64,000 bases of DNA from Lunularia cruciata (lineage: Eukaryota; Streptophyta; Marchantiopsida; Lunulariales; Lunulariaceae). A model generated the notes under the pieces. That model saw only the letters and a list, made by a program, of their open reading frames with translations, was not told where the DNA came from and ran no database searches. This document shows, piece by piece, positions 35,287 to 44,940 of the stretch; position 1 is the first letter of the stretch, and each line of letters starts with the position of its first letter. Where the stretch lies: NCBI GenBank assembly GCA_948567375.1, contig OX419755.1:45327001-45391000 (forward strand), read 5' to 3'. The position numbers and the translations under genes were made by a program.

Positions 35287-36401
35287 TTGACACTTGAGGA
35301 GATAGAGAAGAGACTATCTACCCTTAAATATGGTTCCAATGTTACCAAGGAGGAGGAGGAAAGATTTGAAGAGTTTTTCCACAAGAACATTGATATCTTT
35401 GCTTTTAGTTACAAGGATCTCAAGGATGTCACCTTGGAGGAGCAATGGATAGAGGTTGAGTCTCATGCAAGAATTTTTCACTAAAAACAATGTCACATTA
35501 GCCCACCAAAAAATTTGGGTTTGTAGGAGGAGATTGGTAAGCTCAAGGAGACCAAGTTCATCTTTGAAGTAGAGAATTCAAAATGGGTGTTTCCAATTGT
35601 GATTGTGAAGAAGAAGAATGAAAAGCTTCCAATATATGTAGATTACAAAAAACTCAACATTGTCACCTAAAAAAACTACTACCCCTTGCCACTCATTGAT
35701 GAAATCTTAGAGGTTTAATGAGATATAATGTTGGGTATAGTTTTGGAGATAGTTATAGTGGCTACAACCAAATCAAGATTGCATTAGAGAATCAACAACT
35801 CACCATATTCACCACATCTTGGGAAACTAATGCTTTCAAGGTCATGAATTTTGGGCTTTGTAATGCTCCAGCCATATTTCAATGGTTCATGAACAAGGTG
35901 TTTGAACCTTTCATTAGGAAATTCATGAGAGACTTCATTGATGACTTTTGTGTCTATGGGAGCAAGGAGGAGCACTTTGAGCACTTGATCAAGGTCTTGC
36001 AATGCTTGGATGAGGCAAATGAATCACTCAACCTAGAGAAGTGCATCTTTGGTTTTGAAGAAGGTCTACTTTTGGGGCATATTATTTCCAATGATGGAAA
36101 AGTAGTGGATCCTAAAAAGATGAGGAAAATTTCAAAGTTACTATTTTCTTCAAGCTTGAAATGGTTACACCAATTCTTGGGGATGGTTGGATACTACAGG
36201 AGGTTCATCTCCTCATTTTCCAACAAGGCTCATGCATTGACCATCTACATGAAGAAGGGTGTAGACTTCATGGTGATTTTGGAGGACAAGGAGACTCTCA
36301 AAGCTTTTGAGTATCTCAAGCAATCTCGTGTTGTGGCTTCAATTCTTGCTAAACCTATAAGCGTAAGCCTTTCATTCTTTATATTGATGCTTCCAATGTA
36401 G
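35287..36401 (+). pseudogene. Reverse transcriptase of element L
   Basis: The RT begins in frame 35,287-35,484 (NIDIFAFSYKDLKDVTLEEQ) and continues past stops through VFPIVIVKKKNEKLPIYVDY. It then opens as a 227-aa frame at 35,718-36,401. That frame contains NFGLCNAPAIFQWFMNKVFE, the catalytic block FIDDFCVYGSKEEHF (FIDD at 35,934-35,945, where many elements have YxDD), and the thumb block FLGMVGYYRRFISSFS. The catalytic Asp pair is intact in this half. The N-terminal half has several stops. Confidence 0.85.
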
Positions 36402-37381
36402 TTATAGGATGCACTCTTATCAAATTCAACCAAGATATGCAACATCATCCAATAGGTGATGCTAGTAGATAGATGGTCTCAATAGAGAAAAAAATTATTC
36501 AATTATAGAAAGAGAAGGTTGGGAGTGATTTTTGGTCTCAAGAAGTTTTGACACTACTTGATTGGAGGGAATGCTACCATTGTCACAGATCATAAGGCTT
36601 TCAAGTATATCTTCAACAAGCCTAATGTGAAGGAAACATTAGCAAGGTGGATGATACTCTTGTCTGAGTAGGATCGCACCGTTGAGGATAGGCCAAGAAA
36701 GAAATATGCAAATGCTGATATGTTATCTTGGACCTATGATGATCATGGAGATGAGCTAGCAAATGATTCCTTCCAAATAACTCATGATAATTTCAATCAC
36801 TCAAGAGGTTCCAATGGAATACAAGGAGATTGTGGACTTTGTTACAATAGGTAACTATCCTGATGGGATGCATGGTAAGGAGAAGAAGGCCTTTGCGACA
36901 AGGTCTAGACCTTACACAATGGTGGAGGATAGTCTTTGTCATCAAGGAGCACATGATCTACTTTGAGGATCAATGGGTAATGAGAAGTCTATTCTACTCA
37001 TAAATGAGTTTCATGAAGTTTTGGTATGTGAGGATCACTTTGCAAGACAGGTGATCTCTTTCAAGATTCTAGATGCATATTCCCATTGGAGATAAATTTT
37101 CAAATATTGTCTTGATTTTTGCAAAACTTGTAATGTTTGTCAAGCTTTTGCTAGAAAATCTACATCCAATCTCCCCCTTAGATCTATTCCATTGCTAGGA
37201 CCTTTTGAGAAGTGTAGAGTTGACTTTATAGGTCCTCTTAGTAAAACCTAAGGAAAAATTGGTAAATTGTGGTAGTTATTGACAACTTTGCCAAGTAGGA
37301 TGAAGCTAGACCATTGATAGACAAGAATGAAGGTGAAGTTGATAGATTTCCTTATGAACATATCATCATTGGTTTAGATGC
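36402..37381 (+). pseudogene. RNase H and N-terminal integrase of element L
   Basis: RNase H remnants run to about 36,740, ending in KKYANADMLSWTYDDHGDEL. The integrase zinc-binding region follows: HFARQVISFKILDAYSHWR near 37,040-37,090, then CKTCNVCQAFARKS near 37,120-37,155. The first catalytic block is CRVDFIGPLSKT near 37,215-37,250. The reading stops at YEHIII-G-L just before 37,382, where M is inserted. The missing middle resumes at 46,831. Confidence 0.75.
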
Positions 37382-38831
37382 TGTCATGCCATTTGTAGTT
37401 CTGCATCTAGATTCTCGGACACTAGAGTTCCAGTGATAGAAGTTAGAGTTATTTCAGCAGTTTTTCAGCGACTACTTTCCGACGGTTAGATTTTGTGTTC
37501 GGGGTACTGACTTCACGGTGGGGCCCACCATCACTTTGCACCATTTCCACCGTTGAGTGTGCCGTCAGTGGGACCATTAGGGTTTCAGAGCTAGCTTGAG
37601 TCCAGGGGGTATAGTTTTGAAGTGAGCTCCAGAGAGCTCACTTCTCTAATGTTGAGCCTTCGAGTTCCTAGCTATGGTGGACAGATGCCGGTAAGCGTCA
37701 CCTGGATTCTCTATGCTTGAGTAGGTGAGGCTTGACTGTAATCAATGCCCAGTTGTTGGCAGTTCATAGAGTGATAGATCAAGTACTGATCTGAGTTGAG
37801 TTGAGTTGAGAGTGGTAAGCAATCTGATTACATCAGAGAAGTGAAGTCAGGGGGAAATCAGGTGCAAGAACTTTGAGTGTTGGTTGTATCTCCAAGCTCG
37901 GTGGATTGTTGGTAGCTCAATTCAAGTTCAGTATTTCCCTAGTGTGCAAAAGCTTGTTCAAGTGATGTAGATTTGGCAGTTAGGCGGACGGTGTGCGGAA
38001 GCGCTGGCCAAATTACGAGCAAAGAAGGAGCAAATTTTGAGCTCAAGAGATGAAGGCAGGACCAATTTGCTACGAGTTGGGCTTAGAAAGTCAAATTGAA
38101 GATGGAGTTGGAAAGCTCTTCTCATGAAATTGTAATTTGGAAAAACCCGTTTTGTCAATTTGGCTCAAGTAGAAAGTTAGCGGGGGATTTGGCGGACGGC
38201 CAACTTTAGGGTTTACGTCAGATTTTGGTTGGGATTTATGTCAGATTTTGGCCAGAATTGGAGGATTTTTTGCTATTTGGCCAGATTTGGAGGAGTTTTG
38301 CTAGTTTGGAGGACTTTTGTAGATTTGGAGAAGTTTCACCAATTTTGGAGGAGGTACAAAGTGGCAACAAGATTTGGAGGAGTTTTGCTAGTTTGGAGGA
38401 CTTTTGCAGATTTGGAGAAGTTTTGCCAATTTTGGAGGAAGTTCGAAGTGGCAACAAGAAAGGCCTCATTTGGCTGAATTTCAGCGTTTCGAGGCTTCGA
38501 GCTGTGGGCTATGAGAGGCTACGAAGGCCTAGAAGGGCCAACAAGCCAGCTTGCTGGCGTGAGGCTAGTTAGTTTAGAGTAGATCTTGGTCATTGGTTGG
38601 CAAAATCTGCCTTTCTTGCTAGATTGTGCGCAATAGGGTTTGACCCCTAGATCTCTTGTTCCTAGACTGGTGCCCTAGCCAACTGGTCCACCCTCACTTG
38701 TTGTCATAGTGATTGTGCCACTGTTATCTATACACATGTAGCTTTGGCTAGGAGAGGCAGTTTGATCCCATTTTTGGTGATCTTGGTAGCTTAGGACTTA
38801 GATACAAACTCCTCTTATGTCAAATGCCAAA
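37382..38831 (+). repeat. Candidate 5' LTR/leader of M
   Basis: It begins TGTCATGCCATTTG at the insertion junction. If the primer-binding-site candidate at 38,832 is real, this would be a 1.45-kb LTR, but the right end of M has only about 105 bp after a purine tract and I see no convincing match between them. No coding block is recognised apart from repeat-derived frames. Confidence 0.35.
38285..38458 (+). repeat. 87-bp tandem duplication in the leader of M
   Basis: Positions 38,285-38,371 and 38,372-38,458 are two adjacent copies of one 87-bp unit beginning atttggaggagttttgctag and ending gtggcaacaag, differing at a few positions. As 87 is a multiple of three, both copies read in the same frame (29 aa each) within a frame at 38,225-38,572; I do not take this as proof of coding. 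Each unit itself contains repeats of atttgga(g/a)(g/a)ag. Confidence 0.9.
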
Positions 38832-38851
38832 TGGTGGCAGAGTCAGTCCCG
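38832..38851 (+). promoter_or_regulatory. Weak primer-binding-site candidate of M
   Basis: The sequence tggtggcagagtcagtcccg resembles the common plant retroelement primer site TGGTATCAGAGC (initiator tRNA-Met), sharing TGGT and CAGAG. It lies about 330 bp before the first gag residues, a reasonable distance. The match is partial. Confidence 0.3.
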
Positions 38852-39157
38852 TGTTGTGTTATGAGATGGAGGGTTTTTGTTTAGATTTCTTGTGATTGGA
38901 CCCCTTCCATTCTCTACTTCCTATGTGTGCAACACGTTTGTGTGAGATGCCCTAACTTTTGAGCGTTGGTGCTCTGGTGTGCTCTCGGTGGTGAGGCTGG
39001 AGTGATGACTAGTCAGACTACCTTTGTTTCTCTCCAGTGAGGCAAGAAGTGATGACCTGTAGACCGTGAGAGTGCATGTTATGATGGCAGGTTACAGGTT
39101 GCCATTTCCCCTAGTGTAGTTATCTCATTTAGAGTAACATTAGTGGGTGGTGCTTAG

Positions 39158-40900
39158 TTGGTGTTGGCACGTGGTGGTGTTGGCACTTGGTGGGGCACTT
39201 GCGGTTGCGACTTGCGGTTGCAGTTGGTGGTTTGGGTTTGCTGTTGTGGTTACTTTGTCACGACGGAGTTCTTTGGAGATTCTAGAGGAGTTAGCCCTGC
39301 AGTACGCAATGGGTTTACTCAGAGTGGTGCTCGGTATCCGCTTGTATCTCAGGTCTCAGTGAGGGAGGAGATTGACTCTGAGTTGGAGTTTGACACAAGA
39401 GCTGATTCAGTAGAGAGTGCACTTGGTGTGTCCGCACCGTTGTTTTGGGACATGGACAAGATTTATGGGGCCTCCAAAGGCCCTAGGCATTACTCTGGTA
39501 CAGTGGGTACCATTGAGTTGGATGACTTCATCCAGGAGTTTGACAGTTGGTGTGATTTGCAGCAGATGCGGAACCCGACTTTGTTCACACCCTTCATGGC
39601 ATGGAAGGGGTTGTTTTAGCATCTGGAGTGTCCGCAAATGGATGACTACCATGAGGTCAGGAGAGCTCATTTGGAGGAGATTGAGTTATGGAGATAGTAT
39701 TGGTCTCCACACTATGTCTCCATCAGTTCAAGCTCGGTGGCCAAGAGTAGATCGGCTGTACCCACGAGTTCTAGCTCAAGTAGTGTTGGTGGAGCTAGTG
39801 GAGGTGCACTAGTTGGAGATAGTGCTACTACGAGTGGAGGTACCGCTGTAGGAGGTGGTGTGGTACCGGGGTTTAACCCCATGGTGGAGTCCTTCCTATG
39901 TTTGAGGCAGAACTACCAGGGAGTGCGGACTGACAAGCTGAGGAGCTTGCAGGAGTTCCAGTGGAAGGCTAGAGAGAGCCTATGTGAGGCATACACTTGC
40001 ATGAGGTGGCTGATCAGTTTCACTCAGGGAATTACTGAGGCCCAAGCAGTCCAGTTTTGGTATGGGATATTGGACAGGGAGTTGCGATGTAGAGTTCGTG
40101 ATGCTACGTTGTTGCAAGCTACTTCACCCACTTTGGCAGTAGTCTTTGGTTTGGCTGAGCGTATTGAGCTCGACATGGTGGAGGAGAGAGTGGTGACATC
40201 TGGATTTGGTAGGAAGACCTCATCCACGGCTGTGACTTCTTCTTGAGTGCAGTAGAGTGCACCATGCCCAGTTGGTTTTTGAGGACAGGGAGGACAGCCT
40301 AGATCCTATGGAGCGAGTGGAGGGCCTAGTGGAGTTAGACCCTTACTCTCATTTTTGAGTCAGTAGTAGCCAGTGAGTGGTGGTGTTGCTTGTTGGACTT
40401 GTAGTGGACCTCACCATCGGAGAGAGTGTACTCAGGGCAGCGGACCTGATACCTCTAGTGCATCACAGCCAGCACAGAGGTAGTGTGAGCACTGCCACAG
40501 ATTTGGTCACACTAGTGACCGGTGTTTTGACCTACACCCGGAGTTATGGAGTGGTAGGGCTGTTATGGCAGGTAGTAGAGGAGCTCCAATTCATGGAGGA
40601 CGAGGTGGTAGAGGTGGTGGTAGAGGATCTACACCTAGTAGGGGTGCAGTACCTGCCCTTACTTCTGACACAGCTATGGCTACTCGGATTGAGCAGTTGG
40701 AGCAGAGATTGGCTAGTATGGCTATTGCTCAGAGGAGATCAGATTCGGGTGCTGAGGCTTCCACCTCATATGCTGGTGATAGAGATGCTTTGGACTTCAT
40801 GTGCGGAGCAGCATAGGTGGATGCATCTGCAGTAGTGACTAGGAGTGCAGTACGTGCTCCAAAGCCTAGAGGAGCATCAGTGGAATTGGACCCACAGAGA
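39158..40900 (+). pseudogene. gag of element M with two CCHC zinc knuckles
   Basis: Frame 39,158-39,619 and the same-phase frames 39,737-40,246 and 40,565-40,816 form one gag reading broken by stops. Capsid-like blocks include GPRHYSGTVGTIELDDFIQE and RSLQEFQWKARESLCEAY followed by QAVQFWYGILDRELR. A Ser/Gly-rich linker lies at 39,740-39,880. Two zinc knuckles follow: C-W-T-C...C at 40,391-40,429 and CEHCHRFGHTSDRC (exact C-x2-C-x4-H-x4-C) at 40,484-40,525. An Arg/Gly-rich tail (GGRGGRGGGRG) is next. Stops in this part: TAG at 39,617, 39,695, 40,253, 40,364, 40,367, 40,481 and 40,814; TGA at 40,244 and 40,280. The true start codon is not clear; 39,158 is only a TTG after a stop. Gag would form the particle and bind RNA. 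Confidence 0.85.
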
Positions 40901-42142
40901 GGAGAGGTTGGCAGATAGGTCAGACTTCCCCAGTCTTTCACACTATCTGAGGCATTACAGACAACATCCATGGTTCTTAGACATCCTAGTGAAGGTGTGG
41001 TAGGTGGTGATGGAGTACATGATGGACTACTTGCTAGTCAGCCACCTACTACTACACAGATTGAGTCTAGCATGATGTTGGGGGCGGCTTAGCTGATTAT
41101 GCGGCATCCTTTGTTTTCAACCAGTGACATGTTTACATTGGGAGTTGACCCAGCCCCAGTGTTCTGGTTGGCTGCCATGTTGTGTGAGAGTAGGGATGGT
41201 GCAGTTCCTACTACTAGAGCAAAGGTGGTTGGTAGTGGAGCTGACTTGGTTGAGGAGCATGGGATCCGTTTGGCAACCAGTGGTTTATGGCAAGCAACAG
41301 CGGCTAGACTGGAGGAGTTGCCAGCTAGACCGGCCTTTGAGAGAGCACGGTTCACACCTAGTGTTGTCCTATTGGATAACCAGAGGGGGATATGTTTTTT
41401 GGTGAGACCTTCAGGGAAGGTCTATACACCATAGAGAATCTTGTTAGACCCTGGTACGTAGCCCATTATGTTGGGGAAGGCTGCAGTTGTTGGTCTGGAG
41501 TTACAAAAGACCAATGTGGAGAGGTGTCCATTTCAGATCCAGACATCTCTAGGTGGTGGTTCGACACAATACATCACATGTGGGGAGCTTGTTGTCTAGG
41601 TTCAGCCTGGTCATCCGATTGATAGCTCGGTGGTGAGAGCTCAGGCTATTGCAACAATAGATGAGTCATATGATGTGCTAGTTGGGGAAGCAATGTTATA
41701 CCCCATGGGTTTCAGCATTGACTATTGGGAGGAGACAGCCTCTTATAGACCTAGTTGGCAGTCTGGTGAGGGACGGGTATGTTGCCTACCAGTACCTTTT
41801 AATAGTGGCAGTCTTGGCTCACTACAATCCGGGACCATGGCAGCATCAGTTTTAGCTTTTAGTGGTGTAGTTACTTGGCCTGGTGACTTGTTGGAGGGGA
41901 ACACCCATGCAGAGGATACTCCTGTACGAGAGGAGATCACTTGGCTTTGGAGTACGAGTGGGATTGTTCCATCCACCTTGGATGTTCCATTGTGGAGTTC
42001 AGAGGAGGCATTGCAGCAGCATGCAGATCAGTTGGTGCAGCAAGCTTGGAGTGGAGCCTTCGTACCATTAGGAGATGAGTGTGAGGATGAGCCTCTAGAG
42101 GCGATTGCTTTGACACCTCTGGATACCACACTCATTGCTTGG
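40901..42142 (+). pseudogene. Protease region of M (DPG-type retropepsin)
   Basis: The gag frame continues unchanged. Near 41,435-41,490 it reads RILLDPGT-stop-PIMLGKA, matching the retropepsin active-site segment but with D-P-G where most have D-(T/S)-G. The TAG at 41,459 stands where Gln would fit. About 70 residues later comes ESYDVLVGEAMLYPMGF (41,660-41,710), equivalent to the second conserved protease block, then DYWEETASYRPSWQSG leading into a roughly 130-residue linker. That linker has no recognised domain and ends just before the methyltransferase. Further stops are TAG at 40,916, 41,090, 41,432 and 41,597. By analogy the enzyme matures the polyprotein; Pro in the active-site triplet is unusual. 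Confidence 0.7.
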
Positions 42143-43192
42143 TAGTATCCAGTAGATGGGATATGCCTATTGAAGTTGTTTGGTGGGATCAGCAACGGAC
42201 TAGCTGTGGTGTTACAGGCAAGTATCCATGTATAGAGGTGCTTGTATGTAGAGAGAGATGAGACTGCTAGGCGAGTCTCTCTACATCATGTGGCACACTT
42301 GGCCTATCGGTATCCGGAGTTATTACCGATGTCAACAGTCAAAGGTTACTAGAAGGCCCTACCAGGAGACATGTCCTTACTGGGGGCGTATGACCTAGAG
42401 AGACATGGGCCTATTCACTTGGTGATTTCTGGATGGCCATGTCAAGGACATACACGTGCTGGTAGAGGATTGGGCCTTCAAGATCCTTGTTCTGGTGTGT
42501 TTTGGGAGATGTTACGGATACTACGACATCTCTAGGTTCATTAGTCTGTTTCTCTAGCTTACCTTCTGGAGAACATTCCTTTGTTGGGTGATTCTCGCAC
42601 CAGAGTGGTGGCGAGTACACATCAGGTCCATTCTTGGATGGGACCTGCTGTATTGTTAGATGCAGCCAGAGTGGGATCACGGGCTTATTGTCTTCGTCTT
42701 TGGTGGACGAACCTCTTACCTAGAGAGGTTCTACAGCGTGCTTATGATGGGATTCAACGACTGGACCACATTCTTGTTGATGATATCTTGGATGTTGGGC
42801 GTCAGTCTCACACAGTGGTAGTGGCTGATAGGTCATCTATGGCAGTGGTGAACCTAGTTGGACAGCCTAGAGCCGCATTTCCCACACTCATGAGTTTCCC
42901 AGACTCTCATGCTTTTCGAGAAGGAGGACCTGGACTTGTTTGGGACTCACAGTTACAGCAGTTGGTGGAGCCCAACGTTGATGAGAGAGAGCGGGCGATG
43001 GGTTTTTGCACCGGTATTACCACTGTTCCAGCAATGTCAGAGGCATCTAGGCATCAGGTGTTAGGTCAGGCTATGGACTTGAACTGTTTGACCTGGATTG
43101 TGAGCCTTGGCTTGGCAGAGCAGCGTAGGATGTGCTTGATATGCATCACCACTCGGACACTTGTGAGCCCTATGCCTATCGAGATGATTTAG
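42143..43192 (+). pseudogene. DNA (cytosine-5) methyltransferase domain inside the M polyprotein
   Basis: One frame, the same as gag and RT, holds the C5-methyltransferase motifs in canonical order. Motif I: LLKLFGGISNG (42,167-42,199), Asp of LFDG replaced by Gly. Motif II: YVERDE (42,245-42,262). Motif IV: SGWPCQG (42,428-42,448), catalytic Cys at 42,440-42,442. Motif VI: LLENIP (42,563-42,580). Motif VIII: SRAYCLRLWWTN (42,677-42,712). Motif IX: ERERAMGFCTG (42,983-43,015). Motif X: LGQAMDLN (43,061-43,084). The spacing suggests a compact catalytic domain of about 330 aa with a target-recognition region of only about 90 aa. Details such as DAARVGSRA followed by L-W-W-T-N resemble DNMT3-type enzymes (DAxxVSxAHRARYFWGN). 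TAG stops at 42,143, 42,233, 42,350, 42,533, 42,542 and 43,190, and Cys where motif VIII normally has Arg, indicate a dead copy. Known enzymes of this fold methylate cytosine in DNA using S-adenosylmethionine. Confidence 0.9.
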
Positions 43193-43550
43193 GCACATGC
43201 TGGGGGCAATGGACCGAGTGGACATGGTATTCTTGGGACACATCTAGTAGCTACTAGGGAGAGTGGTCTACTTGGAGTCCATCCAAGTGAGCGTGGGCTA
43301 CTTGGATTACACCCTTGGTCCACATGGGATACAGCCAGAGGACGTGTGGAGCTTGCAGCTAGAGTGGAGGGAGTTTTTTGCACAGAGGTTGGGATCTCTA
43401 GTGGTCGGGAGCATGACACTATTGCTCCCAAGCGCCTAATGTAGCAATCAGTTAGTATATCTTCCACTCCTACTACAATTACAGAGGATACTTGGGAGCC
43501 AGATCTTGGACCCAAGCTTACTGGAGAGGAAAGATAGAGGGTTTGGAGGT
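43193..43550 (+). other. Linker between methyltransferase and RT of M
   Basis: The same frame continues, with TAG at 43,442 and 43,535. It is Gly- and Val-rich, without a recognised domain. It ends in EPDLGPKLTGEER, leading into the N-terminal part of the RT. Confidence 0.6.
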
Positions 43551-44563
43551 TCTTGAGGAGTCACACGAGTTGTTTTGCCTTCAGTATGAAGGATTTGGGT
43601 GCTCTGAAGGGACCTGGTATACAAATTGAGCTGACTAGCGACACACCAGTTTTCCGACGTCCTTATCGATACAGTGATATGGAGAGGACATTGATTCAAA
43701 GCCGGAGTAGTGACCTTTTTGAGGCTGGTTTGGTGGAGATTTCACAAGGAGAGTATGCATCAGCGACAGTGATGCCAGCCAAGAAGGATATGCATGGCAA
43801 CTAAACAAATAGGCGGATGTGTGGAGATTACCGTCCTATCAACCTACAGACCAAGGCTGATTGGTATGCCATGCCTACACCAAAGGAGATTTTTGATGCG
43901 ATTGGGCATGCAAAGATCTTCAGTACTTTGGATCTTCGAGCGGGATATCATCAGTTGCCAATCAAGGAGGAGGATAAGTCCAAGACAGCATTTTGAGCTA
44001 TTGATCCTCACGGCAAGGATGTGTTATATCAGTGGAGGTTCTTACCATTTGGGTTGAAGAATGCTCTTGCTGAGTTCCAAAGGGTCATGGATAGGATCCT
44101 AGCTGGATTGGATTTTGCTCGGTGCTATATTGATGACATTTTGGTTTATAACACTACTGTGGAGGAGCATCAGAGAAAGTTGTTGGAGGTGTTTGAGAGG
44201 TTGAGATCTCATGGACTCAAATTACATCCTGGGAAGTGTAGGTTCTTCCACAAGCACGTTGAGTATTTGGGTCACACTATCTACCCCAGAGGACTTGGTG
44301 TTCAGCAGACCAAGGTGGAGGCTATTGCACGTATTCCTTGGCCTACGGATGTGAGCAGAGTGCGAGCATTCCTTGGGTTGGTGAACTTCTATCACCGCTA
44401 TGTTAGAGGATTTAGTGCCATTGCCAAGGCTTTGACGAAGCTGACCAAGCTTACACAGGAGTGGTGTTGGGGAGATGAGCAAGAGAGAGCTTTTGTAGAG
44501 CTCAAGGAGAGGTTGACATCTGCTCCCATTTTGAGGAGACCGATCAGGGGACGACCATTTTAG
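43551..44563 (+). pseudogene. Reverse transcriptase of M
   Basis: The RT reads through in one frame from VFRRPYRYSDMERTLIQ (43,650) through MCGDYRPINLQTKADWYAMP and IFSTLDLRAGYHQLPI to the catalytic YIDDILVYN (YIDD at 44,126-44,137). It ends in the thumb blocks HVEYLGHTI and RAFLGLVNFYHRYVRGF and a connection segment. Both catalytic Asp codons are intact. Stops are few: TAA at 43,802, TGA at 43,994 (where Trp would fit) and TAG at 44,561 (F-stop-VHTDW, where Gln would fit). A frame change of one or two bases at about 44,575-44,580 leads into RNase H. This is a clear Ty3/gypsy-type RT that copies element RNA to DNA. Confidence 0.92.
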
Positions 44564-44580
44564 GTTCACACTGATTGGAT

Positions 44581-44940
44581 ATGTTGGGGCTTGGAGCGGT
44601 GCTCACCCATCATGATGATGAGGAGAAGGAGTTTGTGGTGGCCTATGCTAGTCGCTCCAACAATTCAGCGGAGGCAAAGTATAGTTCATATGAGGGAGAG
44701 TGCTTGGCAGCAGTTTGGGCAGTAGCACATTTCTGATGTTACCTATTTGGTAACCTCTTCACTCTCATCACTGATCATCAGCCGTTGAAGTGGTTGATGG
44801 AGTCCGACAAGCTTTCAAGGAAGCTTGCACGATGGGCTCTGATTTTATAGGAGTATGATTTCACGGTTGTTCACAGACCTAGAGTGGTGAACCGTGATGC
44901 AGATGGGTTGAGTAGAAACCCATGTCCCAGCCAGCAGGAT
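44581..44940 (+). pseudogene. RNase H of M
   Basis: In the next frame: [50 protein letters not shown]-stop-CYLFG, LITDHQPLKWL, KLARWALIL-stop-EYDF, and RVVNRDADGLSRNP. The first active-site Asp of the fold lies in VHTDW just upstream, and ITDHQPL and NRDADGLSR supply the later ones. TGA at 44,734 stands for Arg (CGA) and TAG at 44,848 for Gln by comparison with related elements. The domain removes RNA during reverse transcription. Confidence 0.88.

Noticed and set aside
38225-38572. 115-aa frame with two 29-residue repeats
   Set aside because: It is explained by the 87-bp tandem duplication in the leader of M. No independent sign of coding.
37382-38831. Firm call of a 1.45-kb 5' LTR for M
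   Set aside because: No matching 3' copy was recognised, so it is listed only as a candidate.
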